Shown here piece by piece: positions 26,002 to 35,518 of a DNA stretch of 64,000 nucleotides. This DNA is from Streptomyces sp. CB01249 (lineage in GTDB: Bacteria > Actinomycetota > Actinomycetes > Streptomycetales > Streptomycetaceae): positions 124,001-188,000 of the forward strand of contig NZ_LISW01000008.1 in NCBI RefSeq assembly GCF_001905735.1, written 5' to 3'. The notes beneath the pieces were generated by a model. It did not search any database. It saw nothing but the letters and a program-made list of their open reading frames with translations, and had not been told where the DNA came from. Each line of letters opens with the position of its first letter. Position 1 is the stretch's first letter. A program made the position numbers and the translations under genes.

Positions 26002-26532
26002 TCAGCCCTCGCAGGCTTCGCGGTGGGCCTTAGCCAGCTCCACGTAACCCACCGCGTTGAAGCGGACGCCCGCCAGCTCCTCCTCGGTCAGCTCCCGCTT
26101 CACCTTCGCCGGGACGCCCGCGACCAGCGACCCCGGCGGGACGCGCATTCCCTGCGGTACGAGGGCCTGCGCGGCGACCAGCGAGCCCGCGCCGATGTGG
26201 GCGCCGTTGAGGACCGTGGCCCCCATGCCGATGAGGACGTCGTCCTCGATGGTGCAGCCGTGCAGGACCGCGTTGTGGCCGACCGAGACCCGTTCGCCGA
26301 CCGTCACCGTGAAACCGGGGTCGACATGGACGCTGCAGTTGTCCTGGATGTTGGAGTCCGCGCCGATCACGATCGGCCCGCAGTCCGCGCGCAGCACCGC
26401 CTGGTACCAGAGGCTGGAGCCCGCCGCCATGGTGATGTCGCCGATCGCCACCGACGTCGGGGCGGTGAACGCCTCCGCGTCGATGACCGGCTCCTTGCCG
26501 CCGATGCCCATGATCATCGCCTGCTCCGCCAT
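26002..26532 (-). CDS. Gamma-class carbonic anhydrase family protein
   Basis: The product is 176 aa of left-handed beta-helix hexapeptide repeats (VIGADSNIQDNCSVHVDPG, VGHNAVLHGCTIEDDVLIGM). The three metal-binding His are present: VHVD (~70) and GHNAVLHG (~87 and ~92). Length and motifs match the YrdA/PaaY/CaiE group. Some members hydrate CO2; others have no proven activity. It sits alone, convergent with DedA. Confidence 0.85.
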   Translation of the reverse strand: MAEQAMIMGIGGKEPVIDAEAFTAPTSVAIGDITMAAGSSLWYQAVLRADCGPIVIGADSNIQDNCSVHVDPGFTVTVGERVSVGHNAVLHGCTIEDDVLIGMGATVLNGAHIGAGSLVAAQALVPQGMRVPPGSLVAGVPAKVKRELTEEELAGVRFNAVGYVELAKAHREACEG

Positions 26533-26671
26533 CGCCCGTTCCTCCGTGCTCCGGTGCCGTCGGTCGTCGCCGGGGAAACCGTATGCGACGCCACGGCGCG
26601 GCCCCCTGTTGGGGTGAAGATCACAGGCCGGTCCCGCCGCCCGCCCGGTGGACGCGGCTTACGGTGAGCGC

Positions 26672-27409
26672 GTGCCGAAGAACCGGAATCCGCTCGCCTC
26701 CCTGACCGCCTGGCGGCGGCGCGCCCTGTCCGGCGCCGTCCACCGCTGCTGGCGCTGGGCGCGCGAGGCGGGCTCGGTCACCGCCGAGCACCCCGGAGGG
26801 CTGCGGTTCGCCCGGATCGGCACGGGCACCCGGCTGGCCTTCCCGCAGGGCACGGTCTTCGGGGAGCCGTGGATCCGGCTCGGCGACCACTGCATCATCG
26901 GCGAACAGGTCACGCTCACCGCGGGCCTCATGCCCGGCCTGGACCTCGGGCCCGACCCCATCCTCACCCTGGGCGACGGTGTCGTGCTGGGCCGGGGCAG
27001 CCATGTCGTCGCCGACACGACGGTGACCATCGGCTCGGACACGTACTGCGGTCCGTACGTCTACATCACCTCGACCAACCACAGCTACGACGACCCGCAC
27101 CAGCCGGTCGGCAAGCAGTGGCCCCGGATGGAGCCCGTCTCCATCGGCCCGGGCTGCTGGATCGGCACCGGCGCGGTGATCCTGCCCGGCGCCCGCCTCG
27201 GCCGCAACGTCGTCGTGGCCGCCGGAGCGGTGGTCCGCGGCGAGGTGCCCGACCGGGCGGTGGTGGCCGGAGCGCCCGCCCGTGTCGTACGCGGCTGGGA
27301 CCCGGAGAAGGGCTGGCAGCCGCCCCTGCGGACACCGGCCCCGGTCCCGATCCCCGAGGGCGTCACCCCGGAACAACTCCTCGCCGTGGCCCGGCTCGAA
27401 GAGGGCTGA
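26672..27409 (+). CDS. Left-handed beta-helix acyltransferase
   Basis: The product is about 245 aa. Hexapeptide repeats run from ~55 to ~200 (IRLGDHCIIGEQVTLTAG, LTLGDGVVLGRGSHVVADTT, VSIGPGCWIGTGAVILPGAR), with YITSTNHSYDDP holding the catalytic-type His of the LacA/MaoC-like acetyltransferase group. It is expected to transfer an acyl group to a sugar or similar acceptor. The start is GTG 26672 (VPKNRNPL); GTG 26648 is in frame and possible. It is followed by the convergent EamA gene with 5 bp between stops. Confidence 0.8.
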   Translation: MPKNRNPLASLTAWRRRALSGAVHRCWRWAREAGSVTAEHPGGLRFARIGTGTRLAFPQGTVFGEPWIRLGDHCIIGEQVTLTAGLMPGLDLGPDPILTLGDGVVLGRGSHVVADTTVTIGSDTYCGPYVYITSTNHSYDDPHQPVGKQWPRMEPVSIGPGCWIGTGAVILPGARLGRNVVVAAGAVVRGEVPDRAVVAGAPARVVRGWDPEKGWQPPLRTPAPVPIPEGVTPEQLLAVARLEEG

Positions 27410-27414
27410 CCGTC

Positions 27415-28281
27415 CTACCCCGTCGCGAGCAGCACCGTGCCGACCAGGGCCAGCCCCGCGCCCGCCGCCTGCACGCCCCGCAGCCGCTCCTTCAGGAACC
27501 CGCGCGCGGCCAGGGCGGTCACCACGGGGTACAGCGAGGCCAGCACCGCGGCGACGGTGACCGGGCCGTGCTGGGCGGCCATGGAGTAGGTGCCGTTGGC
27601 CGCGACGTCCGCGAGGCCGACGAACGCCAGCGCCGGAAGCGCCGCCCGGACCGCCGCGGCGCCCCCGTCCTCCGGCAGCGCCCGGCCGCCGCGCCGCACG
27701 GAGACGTACAGCGCCCCGCCGCCCACCGCCACGTTGGTGACGCGCTGCACGAACAGGGCGAGGAACAGCCCGGTCACCGTGGTCGACGCCTGGGAGATCA
27801 GTGACATCACGGCCCCGAAGCCGAAGGCCGCCACCAGGGTCAGCAGGACCGCCCGCCGCTGCACCGGCGCCCCGCGCAGCTGCGGGCCGCCCGCCAGCAC
27901 GACACCCACGACGGCCACCGCGACCCCGGCGCCCTGGAGCAGGTCCGGGCGCTCCCCGGCGATCAGCCCGATGCCCACCGGCACGGCGACGCCGAGCGAG
28001 CCGAGCGGGGAGACCACGCCCATCGGGCCGAGCGCCAGCGCCTGGTAGAAGCAGAGCATCGCCACCGGTCCGACGACGCCCGCCGCGACCGCGTACCAGA
28101 GCCGGGGCCCCGCCTCGCTCCAGCCGCCCGTGGCCATCACGATCACGCCCAGCACCGTCGCCGTGATGATCTGCGAGACCACGACCACGGTCAGCGCGGG
28201 CGTGCGCCGGGTCAGCAGGCCGCCCCCGAAGTCGGCCAGCCCCCACAGGAGACTGGTGGCAAGGGCGAACAACGCGGTCAT
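27415..28281 (-). CDS. EamA/DMT-family transporter
   Basis: The product is 288 aa with ten hydrophobic segments in two EamA halves. ALALGPMGVVSPLGSLGVAV in the first half and GPVTVAAVLASLYPVVTALA in the second are the conserved cores. It starts at ATG 28281 behind GAGG; an upstream extension to 28326 has no signal. It is divergent from an XRE-cupin regulator, a common pairing in which the regulator controls export of an amino acid or related metabolite. Confidence 0.85.
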   Translation of the reverse strand: MTALFALATSLLWGLADFGGGLLTRRTPALTVVVVSQIITATVLGVIVMATGGWSEAGPRLWYAVAAGVVGPVAMLCFYQALALGPMGVVSPLGSLGVAVPVGIGLIAGERPDLLQGAGVAVAVVGVVLAGGPQLRGAPVQRRAVLLTLVAAFGFGAVMSLISQASTTVTGLFLALFVQRVTNVAVGGGALYVSVRRGGRALPEDGGAAAVRAALPALAFVGLADVAANGTYSMAAQHGPVTVAAVLASLYPVVTALAARGFLKERLRGVQAAGAGLALVGTVLLATG

Positions 28282-28373
28282 GGGGGCCTCGCAGTACAGT
28301 GCGGCGAACGAGTGGGTACACCGCACCGTAGTGCAGGATGCTGGACCGTGTCATACAGAATATTGGACGGAAT

Positions 28374-28946
28374 GTGACGGACCTCGATCAGCTGACCCAG
28401 TCCCTCGCGCGCAATCTCAAGCGCTGGCGCGGTGAACGCGGCTTCACCCTGGACCAGTTGGCCGCGCGCGCCGGAGTCAGCCGCGGCATGATCATCCAGA
28501 TCGAGCAGGCCCGCACCAATCCGAGCGTCGGCACCACGGTCAAGCTGGCCGACGCGCTCGGCGTCAGCATCACCACCCTGCTCGACTACGAACAGGGCTC
28601 CCCGGTCCGGCTGGTCCCCGCCGACCAGACCGTCCGCCTCTGGTCCACCGAGGCGGGCAGCTCGACCACGCTCCTGGTCGGCACGGACGCCCGGGGCCCG
28701 CTCGAACTCTGTTCCTGGCGGCTGATGCCCGGCGAGGGAAGCCGCTCGGACCCGCACCCCGAGGGCACGGTCGAACTCCTCCACGTCACCGCCGGAACGC
28801 TCACACTGGTCGTCGCCGACATCCCCTACGAGATGGGCGCCGGGACCTCCGCCACGTTCGAGGCGCACCACCCGCACGCCTACCGCAACGAGGGCACCGA
28901 ACCGGTCGAACTCACCATGGCCGTCAGCGTTCCGCCCGTCAGATGA
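28374..28946 (+). CDS. XRE-cupin transcription regulator
   Basis: The product is about 190 aa from GTG 28374. The helix-turn-helix (FTLDQLAARAGVSRGMIIQI then EQARTNPS) is at ~25-55, and a C-terminal cupin (~105-185; DPHPEGTVELLHVTAGTL and HHPHAYRNEGTEP) would bind a small ligand. ATG 28338 is in frame, but the shorter start gives the typical TDLDQL opening and leaves room for a promoter. It is divergent from EamA by ~90 bp and likely controls it. Confidence 0.8.
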   Translation: MTDLDQLTQSLARNLKRWRGERGFTLDQLAARAGVSRGMIIQIEQARTNPSVGTTVKLADALGVSITTLLDYEQGSPVRLVPADQTVRLWSTEAGSSTTLLVGTDARGPLELCSWRLMPGEGSRSDPHPEGTVELLHVTAGTLTLVVADIPYEMGAGTSATFEAHHPHAYRNEGTEPVELTMAVSVPPVR

Positions 28947-28976
28947 GACGGCGCACACCCCCGCCCGAGGCGCTGT

Positions 28977-28982
28977 TAGCGT
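28977..28982 (+). promoter_or_regulatory. -10 box for the YbaK-like gene (leaderless)
   Basis: TAGCGT lies seven bases before ATG 28990, the spacing for a transcript that begins at the start codon. The -35 region is poor. Confidence 0.45.
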
Positions 28983-28989
28983 GACGCGC

Positions 28990-29562
28990 ATGCGCGCACC
29001 CATCGGCTCCTTCGAGGACGCCAGCCCCGCCGTCGACCGTCAGGACCTGCTCACCGCCCCGGTGGCCGAGGCGGTGCGCACCGGCTGGGGCGGCATCGAC
29101 CCCGACCAGGTCCTGCACGTCGACACCGACCCGGAGATCGCCGACACGGCGGCCTTCGTCGCCCACCACGGGGCCGACCTGCTCGACCGCTCGGCGAACT
29201 GCGTCGTCCTCTCCGGCAAGCGCGGCGCCGACGTCACCCTCGCCGCATGCCTGGTCCTGTCGCACTCCCGCGTCGATGTGAACGGCGTCGCCCGCAAGCA
29301 CCTCGGCCTGCGCAAGGCGCGCTTCGCCTCGATGGACACCGCGGTCGGCGAGACCGGCATGGAGTACGGCGGCATCACGCCCATCGGGCTCCCCGCCGCC
29401 TGGCCGCTGCTGATCGACTCCGCCGTCGTGGACGAGGAGTGGGTCCTCATCGGCAGCGGCTCGCGCCGGGGCAAGCTCATCGTGACCGGCAAGGCGCTGG
29501 GCGCCCTGCCGGGTGCGGTGATCCTCGACGGACTGGGGATGCGGGCCCCCGAAGCGCCCTAA
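28990..29562 (+). CDS. YbaK/EbsC-family aminoacyl-tRNA deacylase-like protein
   Basis: The product is 190 aa. ANCVVLSGKRGADVTLAACL, VDVNGVARKHLGLRKARFAS and GMEYGGITPIGLP are the Lys and Gly-rich motifs of the ProX/YbaK editing domain, which hydrolyses mischarged tRNA. ATG 28990 is preferred to GTG 28981 because the GTG lies within the -10 box. The N-terminus is ~35 residues longer than E. coli YbaK. The stop TAA overlaps the convergent stop by four bases (CTAA). Confidence 0.8.
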   Translation: MRAPIGSFEDASPAVDRQDLLTAPVAEAVRTGWGGIDPDQVLHVDTDPEIADTAAFVAHHGADLLDRSANCVVLSGKRGADVTLAACLVLSHSRVDVNGVARKHLGLRKARFASMDTAVGETGMEYGGITPIGLPAAWPLLIDSAVVDEEWVLIGSGSRRGKLIVTGKALGALPGAVILDGLGMRAPEAP

Positions 29563-29966
29563 CCGAGGCGCGGGATCTCGATGGCGGGGCAGCGGTCCAT
29601 GACCATGTCGAGCCCGGCCGCCCGGGTGCGTGCGTACGCCTGCTCGTCCACCACGCCGAGCTGGAACCAGACGGCCCGGGCGCCCTGGGCGACCGCCTCG
29701 TCGGCCACCGCGCCCGCCAAGTCGCTGTTGACGAAGACGTCGACCACGTCCACCGGGAACGGGATGTCCGCCAGCGAGGCGTACCCCTCCTCGCCGTGCA
29801 CCCGCTCGGCCTTCGGATGCACCGGGACCACGCGCTTGCCGAAGCGCTGAAGCACCTCGGCGACCCCGTAGGCCGCGCGCGAACGGTTGTTGGACAGGCC
29901 CACCACCGCCCAGGTGTCGCCGGTGTCTTCCAGGATCCTGCGGATCGTCTCCGTGTCTGCGTACAT
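29559..29966 (-). CDS. CoA-binding domain protein (YccU type)
   Basis: The product is 135 aa. WAVVGLSNNRSRAAYGVAEV opens a Rossmann-like CoA-binding domain, and GKRVVPVHPKAERVHGEEGY, VDVVDVFVNSD and ARAVWFQLGVVDEQAY follow in the YccU order. It stands alone without the ligase domains of acyl-CoA synthetases, and its role is unproven in the family. Starts at ATG 29966; divergent from the YigZ gene by 59 bp. Confidence 0.85.
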   Translation of the reverse strand: MYADTETIRRILEDTGDTWAVVGLSNNRSRAAYGVAEVLQRFGKRVVPVHPKAERVHGEEGYASLADIPFPVDVVDVFVNSDLAGAVADEAVAQGARAVWFQLGVVDEQAYARTRAAGLDMVMDRCPAIEIPRLG

Positions 29967-30025
29967 GATCCGCACAACCGGCGGCCCGCTCCGGCCATTC
30001 CCGCAGGTGCGCATAGGGTGGCGGG

Positions 30026-30652
30026 ATGCAGGAGGAGTACCGGACCGTCGCCCGCGCGGGCGTGCACGAGAGCGAGATCAACCGGTCCCGCTTCATCTGC
30101 GCGCTCGCCCCCGCGGCCACCGAGGAGGAGGCGCAGGAGTTCATCGCCCGCGTCCGCAGGGAGCACCCGACCGCCACGCACAACTGCTACGCGTACGTGA
30201 TCGGCGCCGACGCCTCCGTACAGAAGGCGAGCGACGACGGCGAGCCCGGCGGCACCGCCGGAGTCCCCATGCTCCAGATGCTCACCCGCCGCGAGGTCTG
30301 CTACGCCGTCGCCGTCGTCACCCGCTACTACGGCGGCGTGAAGCTGGGCGCCGGCGGGCTGATCAGGGCGTACGGGGGAGTGGTCGGCGAAGCCCTCGAC
30401 GCACTCGGCACCCGCACCCGCCGCCGCTTCCGGCTAGCCACCGTCACCGTCGGGCACCAGCGGGCGGGCCGACTGGAGAACGAACTGCGCGCCACCGGAC
30501 GGACCGTGCGCGAGGTCCGGTACGCGGCCGACGTGACCATCGAGATCGCGCTGCCGGACGCCGACGTCGAGGCGTTCCGCCGCTGGCTGGCCGACGCGAC
30601 GGCGGGCGAGGCGTCGGTGGAACTGGGCGGCGAGGCGTACGACGACGCGTGA
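30026..30652 (+). CDS. YigZ/IMPACT-family protein
   Basis: The product is 208 aa. SRFICALAPAATEEEAQEFI and the signature DDGEPGGTAGVPMLQ then VTRYYGGVKLGAGGL define the UPF0029 N-terminal domain. The ~60-residue C-terminal part fits the DUF1949 EF-G-like domain. Eukaryotic relatives affect translation control. The start ATG 30026 follows a GGTGGCGGG sequence. Confidence 0.9.
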   Translation: MQEEYRTVARAGVHESEINRSRFICALAPAATEEEAQEFIARVRREHPTATHNCYAYVIGADASVQKASDDGEPGGTAGVPMLQMLTRREVCYAVAVVTRYYGGVKLGAGGLIRAYGGVVGEALDALGTRTRRRFRLATVTVGHQRAGRLENELRATGRTVREVRYAADVTIEIALPDADVEAFRRWLADATAGEASVELGGEAYDDA

Positions 30653-30769
30653 CGCGGGACCGGACCGGCGGGACCTCCCGGACGCGCCCCCGGGCCCCCG
30701 GCGGGATGGGACACTGTGGGACGTGAGGGCACAGGGGCGGAGGAAGCGCATGCGGACCGGAGCCGGGTC

Positions 30770-31936
30770 TTGAGGATTCTGCACACATCGGACTGGCACC
30801 TCGGCCGGTCGTTCCACCGGGTCCCCCTGCTCGACGCCCAGGCCGCCTATCTCGACCACCTGGTCGCCACCGTCGCCGAGCACGAGGTCGACGTCCTTGT
30901 GGTGGCGGGTGACGTGTACGACAGGGCGGTGCCCCCGCTCAGCGCGGTGCAACTCTTCGACGACGCCCTGCACCGGCTCGCCGCCGCCGGGGTGCCCACG
31001 GTGATGATCTCCGGCAACCACGACTCCGCCCGCCGCCTCGGCGTCGGCGCCGGGCTCATCGGCCGGGCCGGTATCCACCTGCGCACCGACCCCGCGCACT
31101 GCGGCACGCCCGTCGTCCTTTCCGACGCACACGGCGACGTGGCCTTCTACGGGCTGCCGTACCTGGAACCCGCCCTGGTCAAGGACGTCTTCAAGACCGA
31201 GCGCGCCGGGCACGAGGCCGTGCTGACCGCCGCCATGGACCGCGTCCGCGCCGACCTCGCCGCACGCCCCGACTCCACCCGCTCCGTCGTCCTCGCCCAC
31301 GCCTTCGTCGCCGGCGGCGAGCCCAGCGACAGCGAGCGCGACATCACCGTGGGCGGCGTCGCCGCGGTCCCGGCCGGGGTCTTCGACGGCGTCGACTACG
31401 CGGCCCTCGGCCACCTCCACGGCTGCCAGGCCGTCACCGACCGCGTCCGGTACTCCGGCTCCCCGCTCGCCTACTCGTTCTCCGAGGCCACCCACCGCAA
31501 GACCATGTGGCTCATCGACCTGGACGCCTCCGGGACGGTCACTGGTGAACGCATCGACTGCCCGGTGCCCCGCCGCCTCGCCCGGCTGCACGGCCGCCTG
31601 GACGACCTCCTCGAAGACCCCGCGCTCGACCGCCACGAGGACGCCTGGGTGGAGGCCACCCTCACCGACCCGGTCCGCCCCGCCGACCCGATGGCCCGCC
31701 TCACCGAGCGCTTCCCGCACACCCTCGCCCTCGTCTTCGAACCGGACCGGGCACCCGACGACCCGGACCTCTCGTACGCCCGCCGCCTGCGCGGCCGCGA
31801 CGACCAGACCATCGCGGAGGACTTCGTGGCCCACGTGCGTGGCGGCTGGGGGACCGACGAGCAGGAGCGGGCGGTACTGCGGGGCGCCTTCGACCACGTC
31901 CGGGTGGACGACGGCGTGCGCGAGGTGAACCGGTGA
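30770..31936 (+). CDS. sbcD: Exonuclease SbcCD subunit D
   Basis: The product is 388 aa. It begins MRILHTSDWHLGRSFHRVPL and has the metallophosphoesterase motifs GDVYDRAVPP, SGNHDSARRL, and a C-terminal ALGHLHGCQ. It is the nuclease half of SbcCD (Mre11-like), which cuts hairpins and ends blocked by protein. The start is TTG 30770; GGAG lies about eight bases upstream and the alignment to the family begins there. Its stop overlaps sbcC as GTGA. Confidence 0.93.
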   Translation: MRILHTSDWHLGRSFHRVPLLDAQAAYLDHLVATVAEHEVDVLVVAGDVYDRAVPPLSAVQLFDDALHRLAAAGVPTVMISGNHDSARRLGVGAGLIGRAGIHLRTDPAHCGTPVVLSDAHGDVAFYGLPYLEPALVKDVFKTERAGHEAVLTAAMDRVRADLAARPDSTRSVVLAHAFVAGGEPSDSERDITVGGVAAVPAGVFDGVDYAALGHLHGCQAVTDRVRYSGSPLAYSFSEATHRKTMWLIDLDASGTVTGERIDCPVPRRLARLHGRLDDLLEDPALDRHEDAWVEATLTDPVRPADPMARLTERFPHTLALVFEPDRAPDDPDLSYARRLRGRDDQTIAEDFVAHVRGGWGTDEQERAVLRGAFDHVRVDDGVREVNR

Positions 31937-34900
31937 GGCTCCACACCCTCCGCGTCACCGCGTTCGGCCCCTTCGGCGCCACCCAGGAGATCGACTTCGA
32001 CGCGCTCTCCGCCGCCGGCCTCTTCCTGCTCCACGGGCCGACCGGGGCCGGCAAGACCTCCGTCCTGGACGCCGTCTGCTACGCCCTGTACGGGGCGGTG
32101 CCCGGCGCCCGGCAGAGCCCCGGCACCTCGCTGCGCAGCGACCACGCCCCGGCGGACCTGCCGACCGAGGTCCTGCTCGACCTCACCGTCGGCGGGCGCC
32201 GCCTGGAGATCACCCGGCGCCCGGCCCAGCCCCGCCCCAAGAAGCGGGGCGGCGGCCACACCACCGAGAAGGCGCAGAGCTGGCTGCGTGAGTACGACCC
32301 CGAGGACGGCTGGCGGGCGCTCAGCCGCTCGCACCAGGAGATCGGGGAGGAGATCACCCAGCTCGTCGGTATGAGCCGCGAACAGTTCTGCCAGGTGGTC
32401 CTGCTGCCCCAGGGCGAGTTCGCCCGCTTCCTGCGCGCCGACGCCGAGGCGCGCGGCCGGCTCCTCGGCCGGCTCTTCGACACCCGGCGCTTCGCGGCCG
32501 TCGAGGACCGCCTCGCCGAACTGCGCCGGGTGGCCGAGGCCCAGGTCAAGGCCGGTGACGACCAGATCCTCGCGCTCGCCCAGCGCATCGCCCAGGCCGC
32601 CGGACCCGCCGCCCGTGAGTGCCCGCTGCCGGACCTCCAGCCCGGCGACCCCGGGCTCGCCGACGCGGTCCTCGGCTGGGCCGCGAACGCCCGCAGCGGC
32701 GCCGCCGAACGCCACGACATCGCCGCTTCGGTCCTGGCCACGGCGGAGCGACGGCACACCGCCGCCCGCATCGCCCTGGACGCCGAACGCGAACTCGCCG
32801 CGCTCCAGCAGCGGTACGCCGAGACCCGGCACCGCGCCGACGCCGTGGAGACCGGCCGCGCCGCCTGCGAGGAGGCGCGGGACCGCCTCGCCCGCGCCCG
32901 CAAGGCGGACCTCGTCGCTCCGGCCCTCGATCTGCGCGAGGCGGCGGAGCGGGCTTACCGGCGGGCGCGCGAGGAGCGGGACCGCGCGCTGGGCCGGCTG
33001 CCCGAGACCCTGGCCGAGGCGGGCGCCGAACAGCTGGCGGCCCTGGAGCACCGGCTCCGCGAGGACCTGGGCGGCCTCGAATCGGCCCGGCGCGCCGAGG
33101 AGCGGGCCGGGCAGATCGCCGACGAGCGGGCCGCCCTGGACCGGCAGGCCCGGGCCGATGAGGAACTGGTCCGCGAGGCCGAGGACTGGCTCGCCGGCTG
33201 GGAGACCACCCGGCAGGACCTCCAGGCCCGCCTGGACGCCGCCCTCGAAGCCGCCACCCGCACCGAACTGCTCGCCCGCCGCCTCGACCCGGCCCGCCGT
33301 CGCCTGGACGCGGCGCGCCGCCGCGACGCGCTGGCCGCCGAGGTGGCCACGGCCGGGCAGGCGCTGACCGCTGCCCGTGAACACGCCGCCACTGCCCATG
33401 AGTTCTGGCTCGACCTGCGCGAACGCCGCCTCCGGGACATCGCCGCCGAACTCGCCGCCCAGCTGGCCGACGGCACCGCCTGCGCGGTCTGCGGCGCGAC
33501 CGACCACCCGGCCCCGGCCCGCCCCGCCGACGGTCACGTGGACCGGGCGACGGAGGAATCCGCCGAACGCGCCCACCGCGACGCGGAACGGGCCCGCGCC
33601 ACGGTGGAGCAGGAACTGGCGCTGGTCCGCGAACGCCACGCGACGGCCCGCGCTGAGGCGGCGGGGGCCGCCGACGCCGAGCCGACCGGGGGCGCGGCGG
33701 CCGACGCCGATCCCACCGTCGCCGAACTCGCCGCGCTCGTGGACGGTCTCGCCGCCGAGCACGCCGAGGCGTACCGCCTTGCCGCCGGGGCGCACTCCGC
33801 GCGGGAGGCGCTCGCGGGGGCCGAGCGGGAGCAGCGGCGGCGGGCCGAGGAGCGGCAGCACGTCGGGCAGCGGGGTGCCGCGCGGACCTCGCGGCGCGAG
33901 TCGCTGGACCGGGAGCAGGCGGACATCGACACGGTGCTGGACCGGGCGCGCGGGGGGCACCCGAGCGTCGCCGAGCACGCCGACGTGCTGCAGCGGCGGG
34001 TCGCCCTGCTCGCCGGGGCGGGCGGCGCCGTGCGCGAGGAGGAGAGCGCGGCCGCCCGGCTGAAGGAGGCCGACGACCGGCTCGCGGACGCCGCGTTCCG
34101 GGCCGGGTTCGATACGCCGGAGGCCGCCGCGGCGACGCTGCTGGACGACGCGGCGCAGCGTACGCTCCAGCACCGCATCGACGCCTGGCAGGCCGAGGCC
34201 GCAGCGGTCGCCGACCGGCTCGCCGAGACCGACGCCCGGGAAGCCGCGGACCGCCCGCCCGCCGCCCCGGAAGCCGCCCGGGAGCGCTTCGACCGCGCCG
34301 AGCGCGCGCTGCGCGAAGCCGCGGCCGGGCTCGACGCGGCGCGGGAACGCCGTACCGAACTCGCCAGGCTCTCGCGCCGCGTGGCGGACGAGGTGCGCGG
34401 CCTCGGTCCGGTGCGCGAGGAGTACGAACGCGTCGCCCGGCTCGCCGGGCTCACCGCCGGCACCTCGGCGGACAACGCGCGCAAGATGCGGCTGGAGTCG
34501 TACGTGCTCGCGGCCCGGCTCGAACAGGTCGCGGCGGCGGCCACCGCCTGCCTTCAGCGGATGTCCTCGGGCCGCTACCAGCTCGTCCACTCCGACGCCC
34601 GTACCGGCGGCCGCCGGGCCGGGCTCGGTCTGCACGTCATCGACGCCTGGACCGGCCGCGAGCGCGACACCGCCACGCTCTCCGGCGGGGAGACGTTCTT
34701 CGCCTCGCTCGCCCTGGCGCTCGGCCTCGCCGACGTCGTGACGGACGAGGCCGGAGGCGTACGGCTTGACACCCTGTTCATCGACGAAGGGTTCGGCAGC
34801 CTGGACGATCAGACGCTGGACGAAGTGCTCGACGTGCTGGACTCGTTGCGCGAACGGGACCGCAGCGTCGGCATCGTCAGCCATGTCGCGGACCTGCGCC

Positions 34901-34989
34901 GCCGCATCCCCGCCCAGCTGGAGGTGGTGAAGGAGCGGCACGGGTCCGCCGTGCGGCTCCGGTCCGGGGCGGACGGGATCAGCGACTGA
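31933..34989 (+). CDS. sbcC: Exonuclease SbcCD subunit C (SMC-like ATPase)
   Basis: The product is 1018 aa. The Walker A HGPTGAGKTSVLDAVCYALY is near residue 36. Two long coiled-coil arms flank a zinc hook, CAVC (~516). The ABC signature TLSGGETFFASLALALGLAD and Walker B LDTLFIDEGFGSLD lie near 915-955. It is the Rad50-like ATPase partner of SbcD. GTG 31933 overlaps the sbcD stop, so the subunits are coupled. The last 11 bp overlap the convergent AsnC gene. Confidence 0.93.
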   Translation: MRLHTLRVTAFGPFGATQEIDFDALSAAGLFLLHGPTGAGKTSVLDAVCYALYGAVPGARQSPGTSLRSDHAPADLPTEVLLDLTVGGRRLEITRRPAQPRPKKRGGGHTTEKAQSWLREYDPEDGWRALSRSHQEIGEEITQLVGMSREQFCQVVLLPQGEFARFLRADAEARGRLLGRLFDTRRFAAVEDRLAELRRVAEAQVKAGDDQILALAQRIAQAAGPAARECPLPDLQPGDPGLADAVLGWAANARSGAAERHDIAASVLATAERRHTAARIALDAERELAALQQRYAETRHRADAVETGRAACEEARDRLARARKADLVAPALDLREAAERAYRRAREERDRALGRLPETLAEAGAEQLAALEHRLREDLGGLESARRAEERAGQIADERAALDRQARADEELVREAEDWLAGWETTRQDLQARLDAALEAATRTELLARRLDPARRRLDAARRRDALAAEVATAGQALTAAREHAATAHEFWLDLRERRLRDIAAELAAQLADGTACAVCGATDHPAPARPADGHVDRATEESAERAHRDAERARATVEQELALVRERHATARAEAAGAADAEPTGGAAADADPTVAELAALVDGLAAEHAEAYRLAAGAHSAREALAGAEREQRRRAEERQHVGQRGAARTSRRESLDREQADIDTVLDRARGGHPSVAEHADVLQRRVALLAGAGGAVREEESAAARLKEADDRLADAAFRAGFDTPEAAAATLLDDAAQRTLQHRIDAWQAEAAAVADRLAETDAREAADRPPAAPEAARERFDRAERALREAAAGLDAARERRTELARLSRRVADEVRGLGPVREEYERVARLAGLTAGTSADNARKMRLESYVLAARLEQVAAAATACLQRMSSGRYQLVHSDARTGGRRAGLGLHVIDAWTGRERDTATLSGGETFFASLALALGLADVVTDEAGGVRLDTLFIDEGFGSLDDQTLDEVLDVLDSLRERDRSVGIVSHVADLRRRIPAQLEVVKERHGSAVRLRSGADGISD

Positions 34990-35425
34990 TCGGGCGCCCC
35001 GGCAGTGGTGAGGAGTAGACGACGCTGGTGGTGACGGAGCCGAGCGCGCCGATCTTCCCGGAGACGGTCTCCAGATGGCTCATCGAGCGGGCCGTCACCT
35101 TGAGCACGAAGCAGTCGTCGCCGGTGACGTGATGGGCCTCCACGATCTCCGGTGTGGTCTCCAGCAGATCGTGGAACGGCTTGTAGTTGCCGTTCGGATA
35201 CCGCAGCCGTACGAAGGCGAGGATCGGCAGCCCGAGCCGTTCCGGATCGACCACGGCCGCGTAACCGCTGATGACCCCGGCCTCCTCCAGGCGGCGGACC
35301 CGCTCGGTCACGGCGCTCGGCGACATGGCCACCGCCCGCGCCAGCTCCGCGAACGAGGCGCGGCCCTCGCGTTGCAGCACGTCGAGAATGCGCCAGTCGG
35401 TGGCGTCCGGGGAATAGTCGCTCAT
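34979..35425 (-). CDS. Lrp/AsnC-family regulator 1
   Basis: The product is 148 aa. The N-terminal helix-turn-helix FAELARAVAMSPSAVTERVR (~25-44) is followed by a RAM/ACT ligand domain (VEAHHVTGDDCFVLKVTARS). It is divergent from a rhodanese with a 93-bp gap and probably controls it together with itself. Ligand likely an amino acid. Starts at ATG 35425. Confidence 0.88.
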   Translation of the reverse strand: MSDYSPDATDWRILDVLQREGRASFAELARAVAMSPSAVTERVRRLEEAGVISGYAAVVDPERLGLPILAFVRLRYPNGNYKPFHDLLETTPEIVEAHHVTGDDCFVLKVTARSMSHLETVSGKIGALGSVTTSVVYSSPLPGRPISR

Positions 35426-35482
35426 ACGGACAGAGAACCGTGGAATCCCCGGCGGATCAAGGCGGCTGCCGGGAATCCCGCC

Positions 35483-35511
35483 TTCCGGACCGGGGCTGCC
35501 GCTCATAGATT
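35483..35511 (+). promoter_or_regulatory. Promoter for the rhodanese gene (leaderless)
   Basis: TTCCGG (35483-35488) and TAGATT (35506-35511) are 17 bp apart. The ATG is seven bases after the -10 box and has no Shine-Dalgarno. Confidence 0.45.
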
Positions 35512-35518
35512 TTCCACC

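Noticed and set aside
31471..34941. 1156-codon minus-strand frame
   Set aside because: Antisense to sbcDC, which has all expected motifs.
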